Below are positions 52,715-60,443 of a DNA stretch of 64,000 nucleotides, in pieces. Made by a program: the position numbers and the translations under genes. The DNA is from Rhodobacteraceae bacterium UBA6213 (GTDB lineage Bacteria > Pseudomonadota > Alphaproteobacteria > Rhodobacterales > Rhodobacteraceae). Each line of letters opens with the position of its first letter. Positions within the stretch are counted from its first letter, which is position 1. The stretch spans positions 224,112-288,111 of the forward strand of contig DISJ01000013.1 of the NCBI GenBank assembly GCA_002421605.1. The letters run 5' to 3'. The notes beneath the pieces are model-generated. The model saw only the letters and a list, made by a program, of their open reading frames with translations, made no database searches and had not been told where the DNA came from.

Positions 52715-54100
52715 TCACTGCGCTACAAGAAGCGGCATCATCAGGCTAGCCAAGCTCAGCACGAGGAAAAAGCCCGCCATGTCGGTAATCGTTGTCAGCA
52801 AGGGGCCGCTTGCAACGGCAGGGTCTTGGCCAATCCGTTTCAGCAGCAATGGAACAACTCCACCGATCGAAACCGCAAGAATTGTGTTGAGCGCAAGGGC
52901 TAGGCCAATGACAACACCAAGCCACGCGTTGCCCTTCCAAACCCAAGCGACAAGCCCGATAAGGATTCCAAGCGCAATCCCGTTTATGACGCCAACCGAT
53001 GCCTCCTTCAACCAGACGCGAATGGCATCGCGGGGCCGTACAAGGCCAAGCGAAAGCTCTCGCATCGTGACCCCCACAGCCTGATTGCCCGAGCACCCGC
53101 TCATATCCGATACCATTGGCAGAAATACCGCGATGGCAATGACGGCAGTCAGCGTTTGCTCGTAGGCAGAAATAACGCTGGCCGCGATGATGTTCAGTAC
53201 GATATTCGCAGACAGCCAAGCCAGACGCCGACGCGCCCGGATGCCAAGGGGCATAGAGCGCAATTCATCCCCAACGATACCTTGCAAGCGCAGGTTGTCA
53301 GTCTCTGCCCGCTCAAGTGCGGCAGTGTCGACCGCCGAGCGCGACACAACACCAACAAGGCGCTCATCACCATCGACAACTGGCACCCCCAGAAAGGGAT
53401 ACTTGTCAAAAATATCCTGAAGCTCATCCAACGATGCGTCAGTTCCAACCGTGAGCGGCTCGACCATGACAGTGGTTAATAGTGCGCTGCGCTTGGACGT
53501 AAGCAAACCGCGCAAAGACACTACACCAATCGGCCTGCCATCAGCATCGACGATGTAGGGGTGCTGGCCACGATAGCGTTCAAAATCATCGTCTTCGGTG
53601 GCTAGACCACGCAGCACGGCGCCAACTGTTGCGGTTTCGGGGAAAGAAAATGCCTCTGCAACCATCAAGCCGCCAGCAGTGTCATCCTCATAAATAGCCA
53701 AGCGGCGCACATCTGCAGCATCGTCAGCGTCCATCTCTGCCAAGATCGCGTCAGCATCTTCTTGGTCGAGATCGCCAATCAGGTCCGCCTGAACGTCAGA
53801 GTCCAACTCATCAATGATTTCAGCGGCTTTGGTTGCAGACAGGCGTTCAAAAAGATCCGTCGCCGTTGATTGGGGTGCCTCTTCGATCAGCCTCGCGGCC
53901 AGTTCAGCTGGCACCAAGGAAAGGACTGCGTCGCGATCCTCGGCAGACAGGTTGAGCAGTTCTCGCAACGCTTCGCTCAGCGGTAAACCATCCAGAATGG
54001 CTGCGATCGCATCAGCATCCTTTGCATCGACGGCAAGCTGGATGTGTTCTGCGGTGTCACGCTCCTCGTCTGTCAGCGCGGTGGGCGCGTCGTTTTCCAA
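52715..54100 (-). CDS. mgtE: Magnesium transporter MgtE, TTG start
   Basis: A 461-residue Mg2+ channel. The N-terminal helical domain (LSATKAAEIIDELDSDVQAD and ILAEMDADDAADVRRLAIYE) precedes two CBS motifs (about residues 130-255; PYIVDADGRPIGVVSLRGLL and LGVPVVDGDERLVGVVSRSA). Then come five membrane helices including FLPMVSDMSGCSGNQAVGVTMR, the selectivity helix with the conserved MxxNxG-like GNQ motif. AAGGAG lies six bases before the TTG at 54100, giving the usual MgtE length; the ATG-led longer frame from 54355 adds 85 residues of no homology. When Mg2+ is high the N and CBS domains close the pore. Confidence 0.92.
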   Translation of the reverse strand: MENDAPTALTDEERDTAEHIQLAVDAKDADAIAAILDGLPLSEALRELLNLSAEDRDAVLSLVPAELAARLIEEAPQSTATDLFERLSATKAAEIIDELDSDVQADLIGDLDQEDADAILAEMDADDAADVRRLAIYEDDTAGGLMVAEAFSFPETATVGAVLRGLATEDDDFERYRGQHPYIVDADGRPIGVVSLRGLLTSKRSALLTTVMVEPLTVGTDASLDELQDIFDKYPFLGVPVVDGDERLVGVVSRSAVDTAALERAETDNLRLQGIVGDELRSMPLGIRARRRLAWLSANIVLNIIAASVISAYEQTLTAVIAIAVFLPMVSDMSGCSGNQAVGVTMRELSLGLVRPRDAIRVWLKEASVGVINGIALGILIGLVAWVWKGNAWLGVVIGLALALNTILAVSIGGVVPLLLKRIGQDPAVASGPLLTTITDMAGFFLVLSLASLMMPLLVAQ

Positions 54101-54400
54101 ATTGATCTCCTTTGGTGTCGAACGAGGTTCAGGACCTATTAACCATATCCAGAAAATGACGTTTGGCGCCATGGCGATTGCTGAATGTAGGGCTAGGCAT
54201 TGCCGCCTTGCTGGATCGACCAACAGGTCGCCACTTCCCTTCCGATGATGTTGACAGCTACTGGCAGGTTTTTGGCCGGCCACGTGGCCACCAAAAACCT
54301 GAGCAAAGAAGAACCTCGGAGGTTTCGGTTGCCTTGGGTAAACTTCACTTTTCATCGCCTCAGTCGGTGATGCCGATCACCTGAACAGGGGGCTGCGCAA
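54101..54400. other. mgtE upstream region with long inverted repeat
   Basis: About 300 bases between mgtE (minus) and the GNAT acetyltransferase gene (also minus). It contains the inverted repeat at 54265-54301, described separately, and a small dyad near 54367-54380 (GGTGAT, ATCACC). A frame stays open through it in phase with mgtE, but its residues are not protein-like. It would be the mgtE leader if transcription starts upstream. Confidence 0.55.
54265..54301. repeat. 37-base inverted repeat upstream of mgtE
   Basis: Arms CAGGTTTTTGG (54265-54275) and CCAAAAACCTG (54291-54301) are perfect complements of 11 bases. Between them lies GGCCACGTGGCC, itself palindromic, so the whole can fold into a nearly continuous hairpin of about 15 pairs. 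It sits about 165 bases before the mgtE TTG start. No T run follows on the minus strand. It is a good candidate for an RNA switch or processing stem, or a protein-binding site. Confidence 0.75.
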
Positions 54401-54916
54401 TCATAGCAACGGTAGATCGTCAGCCACCTTACACCTTGCGATCATTGGCAAGATCAAACCCCATTGAGTCTCCTTAGGTGGCCCGAACGGTTCGAACCCC
54501 AGTTTTCTGTAAACTGCAATCGCCCGTTCATTTTCAGGGTGAGGATCGGTCGCGATTACGGGCGCTTGCGCATCAAAAAGAGCCTGCATGCGCGCGCCGA
54601 TAAGCGCTGAGCCATGCCCAGCACCGACCAATCCGGGGTCTCCGATGTATTGGTCAATTCCCCGCGAACCTTTGGGAAGATTGGCAAAATGGTGATTTTC
54701 CCAGCCATGAACCGCGTAGTCCTGCATGAACGCGAAGGGGCGCCCCATGAATGATACAATCCAGCGCGCTACCCGAGGGTCCGCCAATTTTTCTTCATCA
54801 TATGGCTCGCCCGAACCCCACCATGCCCGTACATGGGGCTTCAATTGCCATTCCATGAGCAAATCGAGATCAGCCAGAGTCGCTCTGCGAAAACTGTAGT
54901 GGTTGGTTGCCATCAT
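54401..54916 (-). CDS. GNAT acetyltransferase of the AAC(6')-Ib/acetyltransf_8 type
   Basis: A 171-residue acetyltransferase. The order MEWQLKPHVRAWWGSGEPYD, RGIDQYIGDPGLVGAGHGSALI (acetyl-CoA loop, near residue 95), ATDPHPENERAIAVYRKLGFEPFG matches aminoglycoside 6'-N-acetyltransferases of the AAC(6')-I type and related siderophore acetyltransferases. Whether it acts on an antibiotic is unknown; many chromosomal members act on other amines. The start is one of two adjacent ATGs (54916 or 54913), neither with a strong ribosome-binding site. It has no evident operon partner. Confidence 0.8.
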   Translation of the reverse strand: MMATNHYSFRRATLADLDLLMEWQLKPHVRAWWGSGEPYDEEKLADPRVARWIVSFMGRPFAFMQDYAVHGWENHHFANLPKGSRGIDQYIGDPGLVGAGHGSALIGARMQALFDAQAPVIATDPHPENERAIAVYRKLGFEPFGPPKETQWGLILPMIARCKVADDLPLL

Positions 54917-55215
54917 TCGATCAGTTTAGCAGATCACACCTCGATAGGTCTCGGCGCAAGGCGAGCCTTCGCTGCGGGCCTTTCGCACAGCCGTTGTCCT
55001 CGAAACGATGCTGCCCCACTTTGTTGCTGGACCGCATGAAGCAGGGCGCGCGCGCAAGGCTGGAAAAGCACTGTGGCATTCAGGCAAAAGGCCGCTTAAG
55101 ATGGACCCTTGGCTGGGCCAGAGGCAGGATGGGCTGGTCTTGGCCCAGTCGCTTCCATTCTCTGAGGGTAAGCAGCCAACTGCGCCACGAGCAGAAAGCA
55201 GTTTTGGTGAATCCG

Positions 55216-55836
55216 ATGCATGACGGTCCGAGCGACCTGATCGCTTGCACAGAATGTGACGCCCTTTACCGCGCCGTGCAGCCGAAACCCGGTGAGCGCG
55301 GTGTTTGCGTTCGCTGCCACCATGTTCTGATCCGGCCACGCCGCTTTGCCGGAATGCGCATAATCATGATGGCGGCGACGATGCTGATCTTGATGGGCGG
55401 CGCTGTATTTTTTCCGTTTCTTCGGATCGAAGCGCAGGGATTTGCGCATTCCAGCTCTATCCTCGATACGGCCTTGGCGTTTGGCGGCGGCAGGCTGGAA
55501 CTGCTTACCATCGCTACCGTGGCGCTGATCCTGTTGATCCCAGCGCTGAGGATGGTCTTGTTGCTTTATGTTTTGGTGCCCGTGGTCTTTGACAGGGAAC
55601 CCATGCACAGTGCAAAAGCGGCGTTCCGGCTAACGGAATGGCTAAAGCCGTGGTCGATGACCGAGATCTTTGCCCTTGGCTGCGCGGTGGCTCTCGTCAA
55701 GGTTGGGGATCTGGCGCGTATTGAATTTGGGCCCGCCTTTTGGATGTTTGCCGGTCTGGTGATCGTTGTGGTCATTCAGGAAAGCTTCGTATGCAGTTGG
55801 TCGATATGGAATTCGCTCGATCGGCAGAGCACGTGA
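55216..55836 (+). CDS. pqiA: PqiA-like membrane protein, N-terminal half (split pqiA)
   Basis: A 206-residue inner-membrane protein with a four-cysteine zinc-ribbon-like pair (IACTECDALY and VCVRCHHVLI) at residues about 10-45, then four helices (MRIIMMAATMLILMGGAVFF and so on). It is equivalent to one half of enterobacterial PqiA, which carries two such units in one chain of over 400 residues. ATG at 55216 is used; GTG at 55207 is an alternative. The next gene overlaps its end by 46 bases and encodes the second unit. The product is part of a Pqi/MCE phospholipid-transport system at the inner membrane. Confidence 0.87.
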   Translation: MHDGPSDLIACTECDALYRAVQPKPGERGVCVRCHHVLIRPRRFAGMRIIMMAATMLILMGGAVFFPFLRIEAQGFAHSSSILDTALAFGGGRLELLTIATVALILLIPALRMVLLLYVLVPVVFDREPMHSAKAAFRLTEWLKPWSMTEIFALGCAVALVKVGDLARIEFGPAFWMFAGLVIVVVIQESFVCSWSIWNSLDRQST

Positions 55837-56441
55837 TTACCGCGCGCGACGCAGGGCTTGTTGCCTGTCGCCGCTGTGCACGGGTATGGCCGATGGGCAC
55901 CGCGATATGCGCGCGTTGCGGCAGCCAGCTGCACTCGCGCGACCCTAAAAGCCTGCAAAGGGTCTGGGCGTTGTGGGTTGCCGGGTTGATGTTCTACATC
56001 CCCGCCAATCTTTATCCGATGTTGCAGACCCGCACGCTGTTTGACTCTAGCGAAAGCACGATTATCGGCGGCGCAATCGAATTGGCGCAAAGCGGTTCGA
56101 TCGGCATTGCAATCGTGATCCTAGTTGCAAGCGTGCTGATCCCTGTCGGCAAGTTCATGGCGATTGCCTTTTTGGCGCTGAGTGTCCGCCGTCGTGGCCT
56201 GCTGACGCCGCGCCAGCGCCACGCGCTATATGAAATAGTCGAATATGTGGGGCGCTGGTCGATGGTCGATGTCTTCGTGGTGGCCATTCTGTCATCCTTG
56301 GTGCAACTGAGCGTTGTCGCTTCGATCAATCCGGGGCCCGCCAGCCTGACCTTTGCCATTTCGGTGGTGTTCACCATGATGTCGGCGCAAAGCCTCGACT
56401 CTCGCCTGATCTGGGACGAGATCACAGACCTGAAGGAATAG
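55791..56441 (+). CDS. pqiA: PqiA-like membrane protein, C-terminal half (split pqiA)
   Basis: A 216-residue inner-membrane protein with a second cysteine pair (VACRRCARVWPMG and AICARCGSQL) at residues about 25-55 and a helical block typical of PqiA (WVAGLMFYIPANLYPMLQTR). AGGAAAG precedes the ATG at 55791. It overlaps the first half's gene by 46 bases in a different phase and is followed by pqiB after 4 bases. Two separate units instead of one fused chain is the form common in many alphaproteobacteria. It probably assembles with the first half in the membrane. Confidence 0.87.
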   Translation: MQLVDMEFARSAEHVITARDAGLVACRRCARVWPMGTAICARCGSQLHSRDPKSLQRVWALWVAGLMFYIPANLYPMLQTRTLFDSSESTIIGGAIELAQSGSIGIAIVILVASVLIPVGKFMAIAFLALSVRRRGLLTPRQRHALYEIVEYVGRWSMVDVFVVAILSSLVQLSVVASINPGPASLTFAISVVFTMMSAQSLDSRLIWDEITDLKE

Positions 56442-56445
56442 CCAT

Positions 56446-58548
56446 TTGACCACCCCCCCCGACATTCAGATCACGACCGCGCGCCGCAGCATTCTGCAGC
56501 GGCTAAGCATTGTCTGGCTGATTCCGGTTACGACCTTGCTGATCGCGCTTGGGGTGGCATGGCAATCCTATTCAGACCGGGGGCCTTTGATCGAAATCAC
56601 GTTTGAAAGCGCCTCGGGCATCAAGGCCGGTGAAACCGTATTGCGCTACCGCGATGTGAATGTGGGAATTGTCGAGGCGGTCGGGTTTTCGCCCTTTCTC
56701 CAAGAGGTTCATGTATCGGTCCGCCTTGACAAGACGATCGCGCCTTTCGTCGATGATGACGCAGAATTCTGGGTAGTGCGCCCTGTGGTGACCGCCCAAG
56801 GTGTGAGTGGGCTTGATACAGTTTTGTCGGGGGTGTTCATCGAAGGGTTATGGAACAAGACACCAAGCGGTCTTGTGGCAAGCCACGTTGGATTGGCCGA
56901 TGCCCCTTTGCTGAGGGTTGGGGAAACCGGGCTGCAGGTTGTCATGCGGGCACAAGGATCGGCCGTTCTGGGCGAAGGAACGCCAATTCTTTTCAAGGGC
57001 ATCAAGGTCGGCCAGTTGGGCAAGCCGCGCCTAGGCGGCAACGGATCAGAGGCGGTGGCCGATGCTATTATCTATGCGCCGCATGACAAGCTGATAAGCA
57101 GTTCAACCCGGTTCTGGGACATCTCTGGCTTTTCCTTCAAGATTGGCTCGGGCGGAGCAGAACTGGATTTTTCGTCGCTTGCGTCGCTGATTTCGGGTGG
57201 CATTACGTTTGAAAACATCCTGTCCGGTGGCGAGCAGGTTACAAATGGAACGCAGTTCGCCATCTACCCTGATGAAGCTGCGGCGCGTGCCAGCATCTTT
57301 AGCGACTCAAGCGGGCCGACGCTCGAACTGGCGGTTGTATTTGATGAGAACGTCAGCGGCTTGTCCGCCGGCTCCAATGTAGAATACGCGGGCGTTCAGA
57401 TCGGTGAAGTGACCAGTCTGCGGGGCATTTACGACGAGGTGCAGTTCGGCGATTCCCGTGTACGCCTACTGGTAGCGATGGAAATCAGGCCCGAACGTTT
57501 GGGTTTGGCAGAGGGCACAACCCCGGATTCCGCGCTGGCCTTCATCACCGACCGCGTTGCCGAGGGGCTGCGCGCGCGGCTGGCGACCGCCAGCATTCTT
57601 ACTGGTGGCCTGAAGGTCGAGCTGGTGCAAGTTGTCGATGCGCCCCCTGCGATGGTGTTCGTTCCTGATGAGGGCATGCCAATTCTTCCTAGCACCGCCA
57701 ACAACATCCAAGATGTTGCGGCTACAGCGCAAGGCGTGTTGCAGCGCATCAACGACTTGCCGATCGAGGAATTGCTCGGGTCAGCGATCGTGTTTCTCGA
57801 CGACGCCTCGGCACTTGTGGCGAGCAGCGACGTGCAAAGCGTCCCAGGCGAAATCGCTGGCTTGATCGCGGATGCGCGCGGTGTGATCGGCTCCGAAGAT
57901 GTGCAGAAATTGCCAGCAAACCTGAATGCGTTGTTGGCTGAGCTACAAGGCACCACGACTGATCTGCGTCGCATCCTAGATCAGATCGAACAAGCAGACA
58001 CAGTTGCGCGGTTGCTTGCCGCAATTGATGCGGCGAGCGCGGCCTCGAAGGACGTAGGCGACGCGTTCGTGGGCGTGCCAGACCTGATGGAACAGTTGTC
58101 CGCGCTGACGCAAACGGCAAGCGCGCTTCCGCTCGAGAAGTTGGTCACCGATATCACAACAATCGTGAATACGGCAAACGACCTGCTGGCCTCTGAAGGA
58201 GCAATGGCGCTGCCCGAGGCGCTGTCGTCAGCCCTTGCCGAGGTGGACGGAGTTCTTGCCGAACTGCGGGCGGGTGGTGTGGTTGAGAATGCAAACAGAA
58301 CCTTTGCCTCAACAGCTGATGCCGCCGATGCCGTTGCAGCGGCTAGTGAAGGCCTACCTGCACTTGTCGCGCGGATCGAGGCCTTGATAGATCAGGCCTC
58401 TACCACGCTCGCTGATTTCAGCGGCAGCTCTGAAATCAACCGCGACGTGCGCAGTGCGCTGCGAGAGATTGAGGCGGCCGCAAGTGCCGTTGCAAGCCTG
58501 TCGCGTGCGTTGGAACGTCGGCCGAATTCAATCATCCTGGGGCGCTAG
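56446..58548 (+). CDS. pqiB: PqiB-like MCE-domain protein with long C-terminal extension, TTG start
   Basis: A 700-residue protein anchored by one N-terminal helix (LSIVWLIPVTTLLIALGVAW). It contains three MCE domains, at about residues 45-135 (IEITFESASGIKAGETVLRY), 160-240 (VVMRAQGSAVLGEGTPILFK) and 280-385 (LELAVVFDENVSGLSAGSNV). Residues 400-700 form a helical repeat-rich tail (DLPIEELLGSAIVFLDDASA), about 150-200 residues longer than E. coli PqiB. That may build a longer periplasmic tunnel. AAGGA lies nine bases before TTG at 56446. It is thought to ferry lipids between membranes, with PqiA as inner-membrane partner and PqiC as outer-membrane lipoprotein. Confidence 0.9.
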   Translation: MTTPPDIQITTARRSILQRLSIVWLIPVTTLLIALGVAWQSYSDRGPLIEITFESASGIKAGETVLRYRDVNVGIVEAVGFSPFLQEVHVSVRLDKTIAPFVDDDAEFWVVRPVVTAQGVSGLDTVLSGVFIEGLWNKTPSGLVASHVGLADAPLLRVGETGLQVVMRAQGSAVLGEGTPILFKGIKVGQLGKPRLGGNGSEAVADAIIYAPHDKLISSSTRFWDISGFSFKIGSGGAELDFSSLASLISGGITFENILSGGEQVTNGTQFAIYPDEAAARASIFSDSSGPTLELAVVFDENVSGLSAGSNVEYAGVQIGEVTSLRGIYDEVQFGDSRVRLLVAMEIRPERLGLAEGTTPDSALAFITDRVAEGLRARLATASILTGGLKVELVQVVDAPPAMVFVPDEGMPILPSTANNIQDVAATAQGVLQRINDLPIEELLGSAIVFLDDASALVASSDVQSVPGEIAGLIADARGVIGSEDVQKLPANLNALLAELQGTTTDLRRILDQIEQADTVARLLAAIDAASAASKDVGDAFVGVPDLMEQLSALTQTASALPLEKLVTDITTIVNTANDLLASEGAMALPEALSSALAEVDGVLAELRAGGVVENANRTFASTADAADAVAAASEGLPALVARIEALIDQASTTLADFSGSSEINRDVRSALREIEAAASAVASLSRALERRPNSIILGR

Positions 58549-58551
58549 AAA

Positions 58552-59127
58552 ATGTCAAAAACAAGTATTTTCATACTGATGGCAGCGGCGGCCCTGCTTG
58601 CAGGCTGTTCGGGCATAAGCAGACCGCTTCTTTACCCGGTGCCGGTCGTGACGCCGGCAGAGAAGGTGCGCATTTCCTATGGGTCCGTCGAAGTGCGCGT
58701 GGTGTCACTGCCCGAGTACGCCGCCTTGTCAGAGATGGCGTTCGAATTGGCAGATGGCGGGATCGAGACATCGAAGGCCATGCTGTGGGCCGACAGTCCG
58801 GCACGATCGATGACACTGGAACTCAGCAGGGCGCTGGGGCAGATCACTGGCGCCACGGTGGCATCTGAACCTTGGCCATTCGATAGCTTGGCCGATGCGA
58901 GGGTTGAGGTGCGGATTGAAGAAATGCTGACCGATCAAAGTGGGCAGTTCAAGCTATCCGGGCAGTATTTCGTTGGCACAACCAATGGTGAAGGCAGAAA
59001 GCGCGCGCGCGTCTTTGCGCTGTTGGTGCCGCTTGCTGTTGATGCCCCCCCCGTGGCGCTTGCCGCCGCACGAGGGCAGATCATCGCCGATCTGGCCGTG
59101 CTGATAGCACGGGATGGGTTGCGATAA
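58552..59127 (+). CDS. pqiC: PqiC-like lipoprotein (ABC-type transport auxiliary)
   Basis: A 191-residue lipoprotein. Signal peptide MSKTSIFILMAAAALLAGC has a clear lipobox (LLAGC, acylated Cys at residue 19). The rest has the PqiC/YmbA fold pattern with VRISYGSVEVRVVSLPEYAA near residue 45. It starts 3 bases after the pqiB stop, so the four genes from 55216 are one operon. It should sit in the outer membrane and receive PqiB. A hairpin-like GGGCC/GGCCC pair lies after its stop but has no T run. Confidence 0.86.
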   Translation: MSKTSIFILMAAAALLAGCSGISRPLLYPVPVVTPAEKVRISYGSVEVRVVSLPEYAALSEMAFELADGGIETSKAMLWADSPARSMTLELSRALGQITGATVASEPWPFDSLADARVEVRIEEMLTDQSGQFKLSGQYFVGTTNGEGRKRARVFALLVPLAVDAPPVALAAARGQIIADLAVLIARDGLR

Positions 59128-59379
59128 GGGCCACGAAGAGCGCCCCATTGTTTCTGGAGCGCCGCGGCCCAAGATTAGACCGCAATTTCATTGGGCGCAT
59201 CAACACCGCCTCATTGGATTCCTATATAGCGGTTTTCAATAGAAATTTCGACCACGCAGTTGTGCAGCTGGGACCGCTGGCGCTATGCTCACGCCTGGTC
59301 TTTCTGCTGTTGAGGCACAGTTCTTCATTCAACGACGGTCATTGACAGCACCGTCCTTTCAATACCCAAAGGAGTGACA

Positions 59380-60222
59380 ATGACGCCCGACCATGACCTT
59401 TGGAAACTCCTGCTAGACGACTGCCCTTATGGCGACCTCACAACTGAAGGTCTGCAGATTGGTGATACCGCAGCACGGGCCACATTGACCGCGCGCGATG
59501 CGATGATTCCTTGTGCGCTTGAAGAGGCCGCGCGGCTTTTTGTTCTTGCGGGTGCGTCGGCCCGCGTGCTTGCGCGCGATGGCGTGCTGGTTGAGCCGGA
59601 GACTGTTCTGATCGAAGTTGAAGGCCCGGGCCGCGCCATCCATGCCGCCTACAAGGTCGCGCAAACCCTGTTAGAAGTGCTGTCAGGCATCTCCACCGCT
59701 ACGCGTGATATTGTAAATGCGGCTCGGTCTGCGGGGCACGCGCGTGTTTGCTGCACGCGCAAACATATGCCTGGCATTAAGTCTTGGGCGCTTCAGGCAA
59801 TTGAGGCGGGGGGTGCGACACCGCATAGGCTGGGCCTGTCGGATTTTGTTTTGGTCTTCGATCAGCACCGCGCGCTTTTGCCCGCCGATGCAGATCTGGC
59901 AGCACATTTTGCACGGCTAGCGCAGATGTATCCAGAAAGGCGCGTGACCGCGGAAGCGAATAGTGTTGAGGAAGCATTGGCGCTGGCTGATGCGGGGGCC
60001 GAGATTATACAGCTTGATAAGATGTCACCCGACGCCGTGGCCGAGGTCGTTCGCGCGATGTCCATCCGCGTGCCGCGCCCGCTTGTTTCTATAGCTGGTG
60101 GCGTAAACGCAACAAATGCGGCCGCCTATGCGGCGACCGGCGCAGATATCCTTGTGACCTCGGCACCCTATTACGCCCCGCCCCGCGACGTAAAAGTCAG
60201 GATAAAACGCGCATCTGATTGA
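59380..60222 (+). CDS. modD: ModD-like quinolinate phosphoribosyltransferase-fold protein
   Basis: A 280-residue protein of the nicotinate-nucleotide pyrophosphorylase fold, closest to ModD: DDCPYGDLTTEGLQIG at the start, LLEVLSGISTATRDIVNAAR near residue 105, CCTRKHMPGIKSWALQAIEA near residue 130 and the barrel end IVRVPRPLVSIAGGVNATNA. ModD proteins are encoded in some molybdate or tungstate transport operons but their reaction is not settled. Here no molybdate ABC genes are adjacent. AAAGGAG precedes the ATG at 59380; an earlier GTG (59374) is spaced poorly. The CTRKH motif is altered from the TRKT of NadC, consistent with ModD. Confidence 0.85.
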   Translation: MTPDHDLWKLLLDDCPYGDLTTEGLQIGDTAARATLTARDAMIPCALEEAARLFVLAGASARVLARDGVLVEPETVLIEVEGPGRAIHAAYKVAQTLLEVLSGISTATRDIVNAARSAGHARVCCTRKHMPGIKSWALQAIEAGGATPHRLGLSDFVLVFDQHRALLPADADLAAHFARLAQMYPERRVTAEANSVEEALALADAGAEIIQLDKMSPDAVAEVVRAMSIRVPRPLVSIAGGVNATNAAAYAATGADILVTSAPYYAPPRDVKVRIKRASD

Positions 60223-60253
60223 TGATTGCGGTCCTGCTGCTGACAGGTATCTG

Positions 60254-60269
60254 GGCATTCACAAATGCC
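60254..60269. repeat. Short perfect hairpin between convergent genes
   Basis: GGCATT-CACA-AATGCC is a perfect 6-base stem with a 4-base loop, 32 bases after the modD stop in the region where modD and the GMC gene converge. Further on, near 60330-60358, GCGCGG and CCGCGC can also pair. Neither is followed by a long T run, so they are weak terminator candidates. Confidence 0.35.
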
Positions 60270-60443
60270 GAGGTCTGCCTTGCAAGGCGGCGCTAAGCTG
60301 CTACGTGGGCCGATCGTGGCACAATGCGCGGAAAGCTGCCTTTTTGCCGCGCGAAAATGAATGTCTGCGAAGCGCCGCAAGTAATCATGATGATGCAGAT
60401 CGCCTGTCCATGGTTTGAACTGGCATCGGAATAACCCGCCGTT

